A stretch of 64,000 nt of DNA from Rapana venosa (GCA_028751875.1 CM054134.1:50971793-51035792); one strand, 5' to 3'. Shown: positions 1-11,454, counted from the first letter of the stretch. The notes: generated by a model not told the origin, from the sequence alone. Made by a program: numbers and translations.

Positions 1-933
1 GTATAAAAAAAAAAATGCTTATAATAAAACCGTCTAGTTGATTACCTTGTCATTCTTTTTTTTTCTTGAATTACCTTTGTTTGTATGAATAAACCCCTTT
101 ATCTAATTATATCTAATCTAATAGTTATATGAGCCCTATTAATCAGTATAATAACAAAAAACCTGGGTGTTGTTGTTTTTTTATCAAACAGGAGAAGATT
201 TCAACGAAAGACAACGATTAATACCGGCCATTTTTTTATACTGAACAGGGTTTTTTTCTTCTTTCCCTAAATCAAGCGTTAACGTCAAGCGTGCAATTTA
301 GATTACTTACTACAGAATTAGTTGGGGATTTCTTCCCTTTTCAGCCCATCAAAGTGAAGGATCTCGCCAGTCAAGTTGCTTGCAGGGTTCAACGTTGTTT
401 TGAATAGTTTAGTAAAGGGAAGGCAGCTATACCACCCCACCCCCCCACCCACCCCCCATGTTTCGTCAGCCAACGCCCCCCCCCCCCCCCCCCCCCTATC
501 CCCCCCACCCCCACCCTTTCCTTCCCACCCTTAGACCCAGCCGATCCTACAGATAATTTAAAGGGCATTGAACCTCCCATTTCTTTGCGTCTTTGGGTGT
601 GTGGGTTGGTTTGTTTTTTTAAATCTTTTGTTTGTTCGTTTATCCTGCGTCTATCACTTTTTTTCCCCCGCTATCTACCCTGAGCCTACTCTTGTCTGTT
701 GCAATCTGGGCTTTTACCCACCCCGTGTTCTGTCTCCTCACTACAAGGTATGTTTGTAAACGCGCGAACAAGCGTGCAAGTATTTGTGTGATGGCGTTCC
801 CCGCATACCCCAAAGCTAAAAGGGGTACGTTAGTCGTCAAAGAAGATGAAGTGGAGAGAGGAAAGAGATATTACTCCCCCCCCCCCCCCCCCCCCCCCCC
901 CCACCCACCGTAAACGCAGCCCTCCCCCCCCCC

Positions 934-969
<36 letters not shown>

Positions 970-1937
970 CCGCTTTTCAATCTTGTCAGTTAGGCTTACG
1001 TGTTCAGCAGGAATGGTTATTTCCATGCACTTGTTTTCCGTTCTATTTTTTTAAAGAATAAGTGGTAGGTCATCAGAGAGAGAGAGAGGGGGGGGGGAGG
1101 GGAGAGAGAGAGCTGGCAGATATTGTTTCTTTGTACATCCCAAAAGAAAATCTGTTATGAAAAGAGCTCTGTCTGTATTGACGAGGTATCTATACTATTT
1201 TTGATCAAAATGAATCACCTGAGCTGGTAGCTCTTACCTTGCACTAGCCTTCCCCTAAAGAAAGCAATACCAATTCGCTCTTATCTCAATAAACAGAAAA
1301 ATTCATGTGGGTTACATGCCATACCTAGGAACAATAAACAGAAAAAACATTGATCACAAAAAGCAATCGAAATTTAATCTTAAAAATTCCAGATACGCAC
1401 ACGTGTGCACGCACACACAAAAACACACAACACACCCCCGCACGCGCGCAGGTACTCTCACATACAGCACGTAGGCATGTACGCGTGCGTACACACAGCG
1501 AGCATACACGTATGCCAATGCACAAATAATTTTAACATGTCATACACTCAGAGCAATATCTGTGATCATGACATACTATTTTGCCAAAAAAATTAATACA
1601 CTCAGTAAACAAACTACACACCTACTTTCATGAATACAAACACAGATGCTCCACTGTCTTTAAAAAAAAAAACATCAAAAAAGAAAAAAATTCAAGTGAG
1701 CAATGAGCCATAGGTAGAAACATTCAATAAACACAAATCATTTACCACAGTAAGAAGTAAAATTCAATGTTAAAAACACACGCGTGCGTGCCTGTACACA
1801 TGATTATAACATGCCATACAATTAGAGTGGTATCAACCATTATGATGCACATTTCATTAAAATCATTACAATCAGTAAAAGAAAAAAACAACCTAGGTTT
1901 ACTTTGCTTCAAGCATCTCATACACTTAGCCCTGCTC

Positions 1938-1988
<51 letters not shown>

Positions 1989-1989
1989 C

Positions 1990-2420
1990 CTTCCTTTTAT
2001 CGTTTTGCTTATAGTTATAGTTGTTGTGTATCCTGATGAAGGAGGTATTCATACTTTATATTTTCAATAATTGTTTTATTGGGCTTGTCGGCTGTACTTG
2101 AGTTTTAATGAATTCCCTATTTCAATATCTTATTGTTTCATGTAACAACTATGTGTACCATTTTGGGATTTTGTTGTTGTTTTTTGGTGTGGTTTTTTGG
2201 GGGTTTTTTTTTGGGGGGGTGCTTTTAGGGTTTTCTTTAATTTTTGTTGTTGTTGTTGTTTTTTGAAAAGGGTTATTTCCCTTTGTTTTTACTGTGTGAG
2301 AGTATGAGTACTGGGTTATTATTCAGATGTATCCCTACGGGCTGGGACTGGATGTAAAAAAGCACACGAGTGCTTATTCATTATCCTCGAAATAAAAGAA
2401 TTTGTCATTGTCATTATCTC
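1990..2420 (+). mobile_element. LINE 3' UTR and terminal stem-loop tail
   Basis: This 430-base stretch matches 9430-9850 and the end of the LINE at 13975-14583. It starts near a conserved CCTGATGAAGGA segment, passes GT-rich low-complexity sequence, and ends with GGACTGGATGTAAAAAAG, a stem-loop (AAGCAC, loop ACGA, GTGCTT at 2360-2375), CGAAATAAAAG and a short TGTCAT tail. It lies directly upstream of the endonuclease-coding part of a second copy of the same family, with only a CT tract between, giving a head-to-tail arrangement. That it is the 3' UTR of this LINE is inferred from its position after the RT region in copy A. Confidence 0.6.
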
Positions 2421-2434
2421 TCTGTCTATCTCTG

Positions 2435-2497
<63 letters not shown>

Positions 2498-2498
2498 T

Positions 2499-3583
2499 AA
2501 ATATAAACCATGCATTTAATAAAATCGAAGAAATCTCAACTCTTATCACTAACAAAGGCAATCCATTTCACATACTAGGGCTATCTGAGTCGAGACTTCA
2601 GACCACATATTGGACACTGATATTTATATTCCAGGATATAAAATCCTGCGTAAAGATCAACAAAACCCCAAAGAAACAGGAATCCTAATCTATATTAGTG
2701 AGTCCATAACCTTCAAGCGTCTTCTCCATTTAGAACATTATGGTGTAGAATCCATATGGATTGAGATTTCTATAAAAGGTGCCCAACCTATTGTAATTGG
2801 GATCTGCTATAGGAATCCAACAGAAAGAAAAAACTGGACTGACAAATTTGACTCCATGATGAATACAGTCCTATTAGAATCAAGTGAAATAATCTTATTA
2901 GGAGACTTTAATATCGATCTAACAAAAGTAAATAATCAATGGACCCAATTAATAAATTCATACAACCTCCACCAACTAATTAATTCACCCACGAGAGTCA
3001 CACCAAACTCAAGCACAATAATTGACCATATCTATATATCTAACCCCAACAACATTGTCGAAACTTGTATCCCAGTCTATCACTGTAGCGATCACTACCC
3101 AGTCTGTATCACGTGGTCAAAAAAACGAACAAAAATCCCCAAACCTGGCCACAAAACTATAACATATCGTTCCTTTGCTAAATTTGATGAGAATCTTTTC
3201 TTATCAGATTTAAGTAACTCCATTCTTTCGGAAACATTCAACATTACTGATCCAGACTTAGCCATAGAATTTTGGATAAACACTTTTACTGCTATTTACA
3301 ACAAACATGCCCACTAAAAATCATTAGAATCAAATATACCCCCAAACCACCTTGGCTCACTAAGGAACTAGAAGAAGCATGCTATCTTAGAGACCTTTTA
3401 AAAGAACATAAATATTATGAAGAGTCAAAAAAATTAAGAAATGCCATAAACTCACAAAAACGGCGAGAAAAAAAGAAATATTTCCAAGACTTACTATCCA
3501 CCAAACAAAACTCAAAGACTGTATGGCGAGCCATAAATCAAATAACTAACAAACAAGCATCTTCCAAAACAAATGTAATCAAA
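2499..3583 (+). mobile_element. Jockey/CR1/L2-type LINE: endonuclease domain plus linker, 5' and 3' truncated
   Basis: This encodes the apurinic-like endonuclease of a non-LTR retrotransposon, which nicks target DNA to prime reverse transcription. The reading frame is visible from about 2499 (HAFNKIEEI, then the LGLSES motif with the catalytic Glu). After a frame change near 2600 it is open for 235 codons from 2610 to 3317. That frame carries LLGDFNID (near 2900), TRVTPNSSTIIDHIY and the SDHYPV catalytic motif (near 3090). A single-base deletion in a C-run near 3305 shifts the frame. The linker then continues at 3272-3637 with PPWLTKELEEACYLRD and TVWRAINQI, typical of jockey-superfamily elements between EN and RT. 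Homology ends at the 3583 breakpoint, so no RT follows. It is the best preserved EN of three copies here. The clade within the jockey superfamily is not certain. Confidence 0.85.
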
Positions 3584-3639
3584 ACCACAGCCACAGGCAG
3601 TCCACATCAGATGAGATATACAAGAGTGCTTCACTGAAT

Positions 3640-3945
3640 CCAGCATAGCCCAGACAAACAGCCTGTGTCAGTTATTGTTGTCAGCTAATTGCCAAGGCTA
3701 CACTACACGGTAGCAAGTTGTAAATTTGTGTTGAGATGCCCTTCAGCTATGACAAGCACTTAACATAACACCTGCACTCTCCATGCAGCAAAAAAACAAA
3801 AACCCAAACCATCCTCTGAAGTCCGAGTATGGCTGCCAAAATGACGAGGTACTTAAAAACAGTCATACACGCAAAACTTCTCATTCAGTGCGCAATTTCA
3901 ATTCTCACAGTGATTCCCATGGGAGAGTGAGTCGAGCGCACATTG
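3640..3945 (+). repeat. Dispersed SINE-like repeat, copy 1
   Basis: Two blocks of this stretch recur in the same order at 6520-6950. The first has GTGTCAGT, TGTCAGCT and CAAGGC; the second has TGAAGTC, a GAGTACTT-like stretch and CACAGTGATTCCC. The core GAAGTCCGAGTATGGCTGCC at 3818-3837 also has relatives at 56595 and 58109. The family looks like an abundant molluscan interspersed repeat, but no A/B box or target-site duplication could be assigned. The copy B equivalent is 20010-20315. Confidence 0.5.
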
Positions 3946-4600
3946 GGGTGAAAAAAAAAAAAAAAAAATGAAAAAGAATGAAGAAACATGAAAACAACAA
4001 AAAAAAAAGACACCCCCAGAGTGTTAAAGCAGGGAACGCCCACCAACAACATCTGGAATCCACAGACTACAGGCCACTTATACTGTATTGCTGTATAGCC
4101 CCTGTACTGTATTACATTTTATTATTTTTTATCTTTTTTTTTTTTTTCGAAGGATAATAGATAGCACTCATCGCTTGTGTGTGTTGGTGTGTTTTTTTTT
4201 TACAGCGAATCTCAGTGCGCATGCATTTTGTAAATTTTTTGCCACCTGTAGTCTGGCTGTATATTTTCAATGTATGGATTCTGAAATGCAGACCTGCTAA
4301 TGCGTTGATCCCTTCCTATAAGCAGTTGTTGACTGAGATAATTATAATCCTTGCACTCGTCCGCAATGCATATCACATTTTGTTTTTATCCTGTGGATAT
4401 AGTCACTCCAAGATGTTTGCCACTTCAGGCTAAGGTAAACATCAAACTGAATTTTTTTTTTTTTTTTTTTGGGGGGGGGGGCTGGGAGTCCATGTGCATC
4501 AATAGTTTTATAATCTGATGTTTAGTGTTTGGGGTTTTTTTTCATTCTGAACACATTTTAATCAGTTTCATTATTTGTGATGGGTTCTTATATAGATATA

Positions 4601-4706
4601 ATGGACGCCATTCCTGTATCGGACCTGGCCAGCCCACACCGGACGCTGACCAGCGAACACCTAGAGCGCAACTCCATAGTCTTACAGACAACAGAAGGAC
4701 ACCTAG
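4601..4706 (+). CDS. Possible short coding exon of an unrecognised gene
   Basis: This 106-base segment stands out from its AT-rich, low-complexity surroundings by high GC and codon-like composition. It has an ATG (context ATAATGG) and reads MDAIPVSDLASPHRTL and onward to TTEGHLG without a stop. It is bounded by a plausible splice acceptor (TTCTTATATAG at about 4584-4594) and a donor (CCTAG followed by GTATGC at 4707), leaving phase 1. I do not recognise the protein. There is no second exon that I can join to it, so it may be a gene fragment or chance. An identical copy is at 20971-21076. Confidence 0.35.
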
Positions 4707-4746
4707 GTATGCTAATGCGATGTTTATGCCTATACTATGCTATGCT

Positions 4747-4840
4747 ATGCATAATAAATATATATATATATATATATAAATATATATATATTAATATATA
4801 TATATAATATATATATATATGATATATATATATATACATA
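4747..4840. repeat. TA microsatellite
   Basis: Nearly pure alternating TA with interruptions, directly after the possible exon donor. Identical copy at 21117-21210. Confidence 0.9.
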
Positions 4841-5103
4841 GAATACCGCTGTGGTACCTTTTTCTGTCTTTAGTTTTTGCCACCGAATAAATACGCCTAC
4901 TGCGATATTGTTATTAATTATTCATACCAATTCTCTTCACTCAGATGATAAAATCATCCATCTGACATAACCAATCACACACTGGAGCAGAGCGGAGGAG
5001 ACAGCGTTGCACTGGCAGCCTACCTCTGTGTACTTTGGAGACCTCCGTCTGATGCCTCTTCACAGGGTCAAGTGTAGGACCGCACAGTGGTCGACAGCCA
5101 GCT

Positions 5104-5372
5104 TCATTCAGTGCTGGATACGAGAGGCTCAACCGTCTTGTACACCACAACATTGTCATCACAGCTGATGGAGAGCTGGGGGAAAAACCAGGCCAGACAC
5201 AACATTTTCTGAAAGTCGGGGTCCTCACGACCTACCACTTGTGCATAATTTGAGAAACCTGCGGTTGACAACGCCTTGAACTTTCGGGTTAGTGACCGAC
5301 ACGGCCATGACCTGTGGACCTTTTGGGTCTCCAACATTTCGTCCGAGCACTGGCTACTCCAGTGAGTTAGCA
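5104..5372 (-). other. Coding-like segment, minus strand, unrecognised
   Basis: Between a TA block and a GT block lies about 440 bases (4930-5372) of balanced composition. On the minus strand, 5104-5372 is open and reads LLTHWSSQCSDEMLETQKVH and later LCLAWFFPQLSISCDDN before a stop. The residues have a protein-like mix (W, C, F, charged) rather than simple-repeat character. Upstream on that strand the frame runs into a translated CA/GA repeat, so an exon boundary would be needed near 5372; no strong acceptor is visible. A CTTCACTCAG acceptor-like string on the plus strand at 4935-4944 opens no plus-strand frame. Copy at 21474-21742. Confidence 0.25.
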
Positions 5373-5378
5373 GTAACC

Positions 5379-5596
5379 CTCTGTGTGTGTGTGTGTGTGT
5401 GTCTGTGTGTGTAGTGTGTCTGTGTCTGTGTGTGTCTGGTCTGTGTATGTGTGTGTGTGTCTCTGTGTGAGTGTGTGGTGTGTGTGTCTGTGTCTCTGTG
5501 TGTGTGTGATCTGTGTAAGTGTGTTGTGTGTGTTCTGTGTGCTTCCTGTCTCTGACAGTTTCTTTGTTTGTTTTGTACTGGTCTCTCTCTCTCTCG

Positions 5597-5646
<50 letters not shown>

Positions 5647-5700
5647 CAACCTCTCTCTCTCTCACTCTCCGTATTCTTTGTTTTGTTTTTTGTTTGTTTT
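5379..5700. repeat. Compound GT and CT microsatellite
   Basis: Interrupted (GT)n from 5379 to about 5540, then (CT)n to about 5670. All long open frames here on both strands are translated repeat. Copy at 21749-22070. Further tracts follow: CA at 5984-6026, CT at 6105-6158 and 6247-6310, and a G-run at 6432-6447. Confidence 0.95.
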
Positions 5701-5983
5701 TTTCTATTACACAAGCAGAAAAACACATACACACACACATCAAAGATATTCCATGATTTCTCTTCAATTGCGAAATCTATCAAAGAATTCAATCGAATAA
5801 TGAATTATTCACAAAGCCTGATTCGATCATGCGTCGGTTGTAAATAGCAATGTTTTTTGTTTTTTTAATCCTCTGTCTGTCTGTCCGGTCTGTCCAAATC
5901 ACAAGAAGAGAGTAACTGCTTTAAATTTAATTCTAAACCAAAATACATTTATTTTACCCATGAACTCATGTCTTTCGCTTATT

Positions 5984-6027
<44 letters not shown>

Positions 6028-6519
6028 CCTATTGTTTTCAATAACCCTTTCCCTGTGTTCTTTTTTTTTTTTTTTATCCTCCTTTCTCTCCGGCAGGACA
6101 CAGTAAGAACTCTCTCTCTCTCTTCCTCCTCTCCTCTCTCTCTCTCTCTCTCTCTCTCGCACACATTTTTTTTAAACCGTTCTTTTTTCCCTGTTTCATT
6201 CGTGTTTTATCCTGCTTTCTTTTATCTGGCGAACATAGGTAGGTAACTCTCTCTCTCTCTCTCTCCCATCCTATCATCTCTCATCTCTCTTCCTCTCTCC
6301 TCTCTCTCTCAAACTATTTTTTTATCATCTGGTTTTTTCTTCTGATTTTTTGTTTTCTTTCCTATCCCTCTTTTTCTTTCTTTGTTACTGTCCGAAGACA
6401 GATTTATCTAGGACCCACCTTTATTTTTTTAGGGGGGGGGGGGGGGGCTTTTTTTTAAAAAATTACAGTTTCACTCTTTTATGTATGTGTGTATGATTTG
6501 GACAACAAGGATATTCACC

Positions 6520-6837
6520 CCAGATAAGAGGGGCTAGCCTAGCCAAGAGCTGTGTCAGTGTATTGATGTCAGCTTAGTGTCAAGGCCACATAACGTTTGT
6601 TGTTATGTTTGTCATATATATGTTGAAATCGTCCTTCAGTCACGACAAACTCTTACCATCAACAACATGTCTCCCTAATTAAGAGAAGAAGAAAAAAGTT
6701 TGAAGTCGGAGTGTTATATATATAGGGCGAGTACTTGAAAACGACCAAGCACGCCAACGTTTTTTTGTTGTGTTTTTGTTTTTTATTTTTTAATGTCTGG
6801 TGTGTGATAAAGATATAAGCGCTCTATAAATTCCATA

Positions 6838-6875
<38 letters not shown>

Positions 6876-6950
6876 TATTATAATTATTATTATTATATTT
6901 TACAAGTCTCACAGTGATTCCCCGTGTGATGGGTCTGTCAAGGGCATTCT
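6520..6950 (+). repeat. Dispersed SINE-like repeat, copy 2, with internal ATT microsatellite
   Basis: This stretch shares ordered blocks with 3640-3945: CTGTGTCAGT, GATGTCAGCTTAG, CAAGGCCACA, CCTTCAGTCACGACAA, GAAGTCGGAGTG, GAGTACTTGAAAACG and CACAGTGATTCCC. An (ATT)n run at 6838-6890 is inserted before the last block. A copy lies at 22890-23320. The segment 6951-7393 that follows shows CA runs and non-coding single-copy-looking DNA only. Confidence 0.5.
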
Positions 6951-9429
6951 ATTCTGGGTGACCTATAAGATGGCAGAAGGTGAAACCCATCTAGAACACA
7001 CACACACAACACAACACAAACACACACACACAACAACGATATCCTTCCAAAAAGGTGCATTGTCAATAGAGGCAATGGTCATTTGTGCCCATCTCATTAT
7101 ACTGCATCGCTCTCATTAGTGCACGGGGAATATAAGCTCGAAAGCGTCAAACAGTGTTACCTCCCCTGATAGTGTCTTCCAAAAAGCGCTACTTGTCCAA
7201 AACACTGCTTTCCGTGTCGTTAAGGCGTCTCTGCTACTGTTCTGAAACTGACTACAGTAACCCAATGACACATAAAATGTCTTTCATATCTTACTGTGAC
7301 ATCTTCGGATAATAATACGATTAAAGCACCCTATCATTCATTTATTTAACCCCAAGTAATACCCAAATTTGACGATATGTCTACTATGGTAGATGTAAGT
7401 ATGTAAAAAAAAAAAAAAATGCTTATAATAACATCCGTCTAGTTATTACCCATGTCATTCTTTTTTTTTCTTGAATTACCTTATTGTTTTGTATGAATAA
7501 ACCCCTTTATCTAATTATATCTTAATCTAATATTATATGAGCCCTATTAATCAGTATAATAACAAAAAACCGGGTGTTGTTGTTTTTTAATCAACAGGGA
7601 AGAATTCAACGAAAGACAACGATTAATAACCGTCCATTTTTTTATACTGAACAGGGTTTTTTTCTTCTTTCCCTAATCAAGCGTTAACGTCAAGCGTGCA
7701 ATTTAGATTACTTACTACAGAATTAGTTGATTTCTTCCCTTTTCAGCCTTCAAAAAGTGAAGATCTCGCCGTCAAGTGTGCTTGCAGGTTTCAACGTTGT
7801 TTTGAATAGTTTAGTAAGGGAAGGCAGCTTATACCCCCACCCACCCCCCCCCCCACCCCCCTTGTTTCGTCACACAACGCCCCCACCCCCCCCCCCTATA
7901 TCCCCCCCACCTCCCACCCTTTCCTTCCCACCCTTTAGACCCCAGGCTCCAGCCGATCCTAACAGATAATTTAAAGGGCATTGAACCTCCCATTTCTTTG
8001 CGTCTTTGGGTGTGTGGGTTGGTTTGTTTTTTAAACTTTTGTTTGTTCCGGTATCCTGCGTCTATCACTTTTTTCCCCCGCTATCTACCCTACCTACTCT
8101 TGTCTGTTGCATAATCTGGGCTTTTACCCACCCCGTGTTCGTCACCTCACTACAAGGTATGTTTGTAAACGCGCGAACAAGCGTGCAAGTATTTGTGTGA
8201 TGGCGTTCCCCGCATACCCCATAGCTAAAAGGGGTACGTTTAGAGTCGTCAAAGAAATGAAGTGGAGAGAGGAAAGAGATAGTACTCCCCCCCCCACCCC
8301 CCCCACCCACCGTAAACGCAGCCCATCCCCCCCCCCCCCCCTCTCTCTCTCTCTCCTCTCTCTCTCTCCTGCTTTTCAATCATGTCAGTTAGGCTTACGT
8401 GTTCACAGGAATGGTTTATTCCATGCACTTGTTTTTCCCGTTCTAATTTTTTAAAGATAAGTGGTAGGTTCATCGAGAGAGAGAGAGGGGGGGGGGGGGG
8501 GGGGGGGGGGGAGGGGAAGAGAAGCTGTCAGATATTGTTTCTATTGTACATCCCAAAAAGAAAATCGTTATATAAGAGCTTCTGTCTGTATTGACGAGGT
8601 ACATACTATTTTTTTGATCAAAATGAATCGACCTGAACTGGTACTCTTACCTTCACTAGCCTTCCCTAAAGAAACAATACCCGGGGGGGTGGGGGGGGGG
8701 TGGGACTTCGCTCTTATCACATAGACAAAAAATTCATGTGGGTTTTACATGCCATACCTAGGAACAATAAAACAGAAAAACATTGATCACAAAAAGTCAA
8801 TCGAAATTTTAATCTTAAAAATTCCAGATACGCACAGCATCGCACACCACAAAACACACACACACCCCCGCACGCCGCGCAGGTACTCTCACATACAAGC
8901 ACGTAGGCATGTACGCGTGCGTACACACAGCGAAGCATACACGTATGCCAATGCACAATAATTTAACATGTCCATACACTCAAGAGGCATATCTAGATCA
9001 TGACATCCTATCTTGCCAAAAAAAATAAATACACACACAGTAGACAAACTACACACCTACTTTCATGAATACAACACAGATGCCTCCACTGTCTTTAAAA
9101 AAAAAAAACATCAAAAGAAAAAAATTCAAGTGAGCAATGAGCATAGGTATGAAACATTCAATAAACACAAATCAATTACCACAGTAAGAAGTAAAATTCA
9201 ATGTTAAAAACACACGCGTGCGTGCCTGTACACATGATTATGAACATGCCATACAATTAGAGAGTGGTATCAACCATTAATGATGCACATTTTCATAAAA
9301 TCATTACAAGCATGTCAAAGAAAAAAACAACCTATATGACATTGCTTCAAGCATCTCATACACTTAGCCCTGCTCAGCTCTCTCTCCTCTCTCTCACCTC
9401 ATCTCTCTCTCTCTCTCTCTCTCTCTCCT

Positions 9430-9850
9430 TCCTGTTTTACGGTTTTGCTTATAGTTATAGTTTGTGTGTATCCCTGATGAAGGAGGTATTCAACTTAGAT
9501 TTCAATAATAGTTTTATTGGGCTTGTCCGCTGTACTTGAGTTTAATGAATTCCTATTTCAATATCATAGTTGTTTCACGTAAACACTATGTGTACCATTT
9601 GTGGATTTTGGTTGTTGTTTTTTGGGTGGTTTTTTTTGGGTTTTTTTTTTGGGGGGGTGCTTTTAGGGTTTTCTTTAATTTTTGTTGTTGTAGTTGTTGT
9701 TTTTTGAAAAGGTTTATTTCCCTTTGTTTTTACTCTGTGAGAGTATGAGTACTTGGTTATTATTCAGTGGTATCCTACGGCTGGGACTGGAGAAAAAAAG
9801 CACACGAGTGCTTATTCATTATCCGTCGAAATAAAGAATTTGTCCAGTCA
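9430..9850 (+). mobile_element. LINE 3' UTR and terminal stem-loop tail
   Basis: Counterpart of 1990-2420, ending in the stem AAGCAC, loop ACGA, GTGCTT at 9798-9813 and AAATAAAGAATTTGTC. It is followed by a CT-rich tract and then the endonuclease region of the next element. Copy at 25800-26220. Confidence 0.6.
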
Positions 9851-9954
9851 ATACTCCTCTGACTCTATCTCTGTCCTCTGTCCTCTCTGTCTCATGTCCT
9901 CTCTCTCTCTTCTCTGTTCGCTCATCTCTCTCTCTCCTCTCTCTCACCTAAATA

Positions 9955-11040
9955 TAAACCATGGCATTTAAATAAAATCGAAGAAATCTCAACTCTTATC
10001 ACCAACAAAGGCAATCATATTCACAACTAGGGCTATCTGAGTCGAGAGACTTCAGATCCACATATGACCACTGATATTTATATTCAGGATATTAACATCC
10101 TGCTAAAAGATCAACAAAACCCCCAAAGAAACAGAATCCAATCTATATTAGTGAGTCCCATAACTTCAAGCGTCTTCTCACATTTTAGAACATTATGGAT
10201 GTAGAATCCTTATGGATTGAGATTTTCTATAAAAGGTGCCCAACCTATGTAATTGGGGGATCTGCTATAGGAATCCAACAGAAAAAAAAAACTGGACTGA
10301 CAAATTTGACTCCATGATGAATACAGTCCTATTAGAATCAAGTGAATAATCTTATTAGGAGACATTAATATCGATCTAACAAAAAGTAAAAATCAATGGA
10401 CCCAATAATAAATCATACAACCTCCACAACTAATTAATCACCCACAGAGAAGTCCACACCCCAAACTCAAGCACAATAATTGACCATATCTATATTCTAA
10501 CCCCAACAACAGTGTCGAAACTTGTATCCCAGTCTATCACTGGTAGCGATCACTACCCATCCAGTATCACGTGGTCAAAAAAACGAACAAAAATCCCCAA
10601 ACCTGCCCACAAAAACTATAACATATCGTTTCCTTCGAAAATTGATGAGAATCCTTTTCTTATCAGATTTAAATAATCTCATTCTTTCGAAACATCACAA
10701 TTACTGATCCAGACTTAGCCATAGATTTTGGAATAAACACTTTTACTGCTATTTATTACAACAAACAAGCCCACTAAAAATCATTAGAATCAAATATTCC
10801 CCCAAACCACCTTGGCTCACCTAAGGAACTAGAAGACACATGCTATCTTAGAGACCTTTTAAAAGAACATAAATAATAGAAGATCAAAAATATTAAGAAA
10901 TGCCAATAAACTCCAAAAACGGCGAGAAAAAAGAAATATTTCCAAGACTTACTATCCACCAAACAAAACCCAAAGACTGTCTGGCGAGGCCATAAATCAA
11001 ATAACTAACAAACCAAAGCATTCCTTCCAAAACAAACGTA
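9955..11040 (+). pseudogene. Degenerate LINE endonuclease and linker
   Basis: Nucleotide-level match to 2499-3575, with frameshifting indels throughout, so the GDFN and SDHYP regions no longer share a frame. For example, GACTTTAATATC becomes GACATTAATATC and single A or C residues are gained or lost repeatedly. The linker motifs (PPWLT, KKKYFQDLLST) can be recovered only piecewise. It belongs to the LINE continued at 12004-12960. Identical copy at 26325-27410. Part of the indel load may be sequencing error. Confidence 0.75.
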
Positions 11041-11048
11041 GATCAAAG

Positions 11049-11454
11049 ACGTTACTTGCAGTGAGAGCAACTTAACAAGACGAAGTGGGGGAGAGCGAAG
11101 GGCAATGTCTCTATCTACCATGTAATAAAACATGTATCAATCAAAGAGCGCAAGTAAAGCTCAAAGAACTAGAAACAATACTATAAAGGAAAGCATACTC
11201 CATCAAAACCTTCAGCATTCCATTTATGTCTTGTCTTGGGAGGTTTATGGTTATCTAACTCACTCTCAAACAATCAAGAAGCGCGTGTCTAGGATGGGGG
11301 AATATGATCACTGCAGAATAGTGAAGTCTATACACTCATCTCAGTACATCACAGACTATATCATATCTCTCTCTCTCTCTATGTCTGTAACCGTTTGTCT
11401 TCGAAAAAAAACCATTTCCCCAATCCTTCAAAACAGCCTAAAGGTAATCCCAAT
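11049..11454 (+). other. Unassigned stretch between LINE linker and C-depleted tract
   Basis: A 121-codon open frame (11132-11497) runs through here and ends in poly-glycine from a G-run. It has no resemblance to the palm/finger motifs expected at this point in a LINE, and includes a short CT repeat. I see no assignable function. Confidence 0.4.

Larger units (their letters stand above)
1..3583 (+). repeat. Third, partial copy of the duplicated unit (matches 7394-11048)
   Basis: This segment aligns end to end with 7394-11048 (and so with 23764-27418). It shares the poly-A start, the C-rich homopolymer block near 430-520, the CT tracts, the LINE 3' UTR and the endonuclease region. Differences are mostly one-base indels every few tens of bases rather than substitutions. 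The match stops at 3583, where the sequence jumps to the start of copy A while the other copies continue into different DNA. Inside 1-1990 I see only homopolymers, CT/GA and CA tracts, and AT-rich non-coding sequence. Confidence 0.85.
7394..11048 (+). repeat. Repeat block also present at 1-3583 and 23764-27418
   Basis: It starts with the same poly-A and GCTTATAATA sequence as base 1 and ends at the LINE linker (AAACAAACGTA). It lies within copy A. Compared with 1-3583 it carries many more small indels in the coding part, so the same LINE endonuclease is open in the left copy and broken here. 7394-9430 holds C-runs, CT/GA tracts and CA-rich sequence with no gene. Confidence 0.85.

Noticed and set aside
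5104..5847. Frames of 137-181 codons with Arg-Glu, Thr-His or Leu-Ser repeats
   Set aside because: Translated GT/CT dinucleotide runs; only the non-repeat end at 5104-5372 was kept as a weak candidate.
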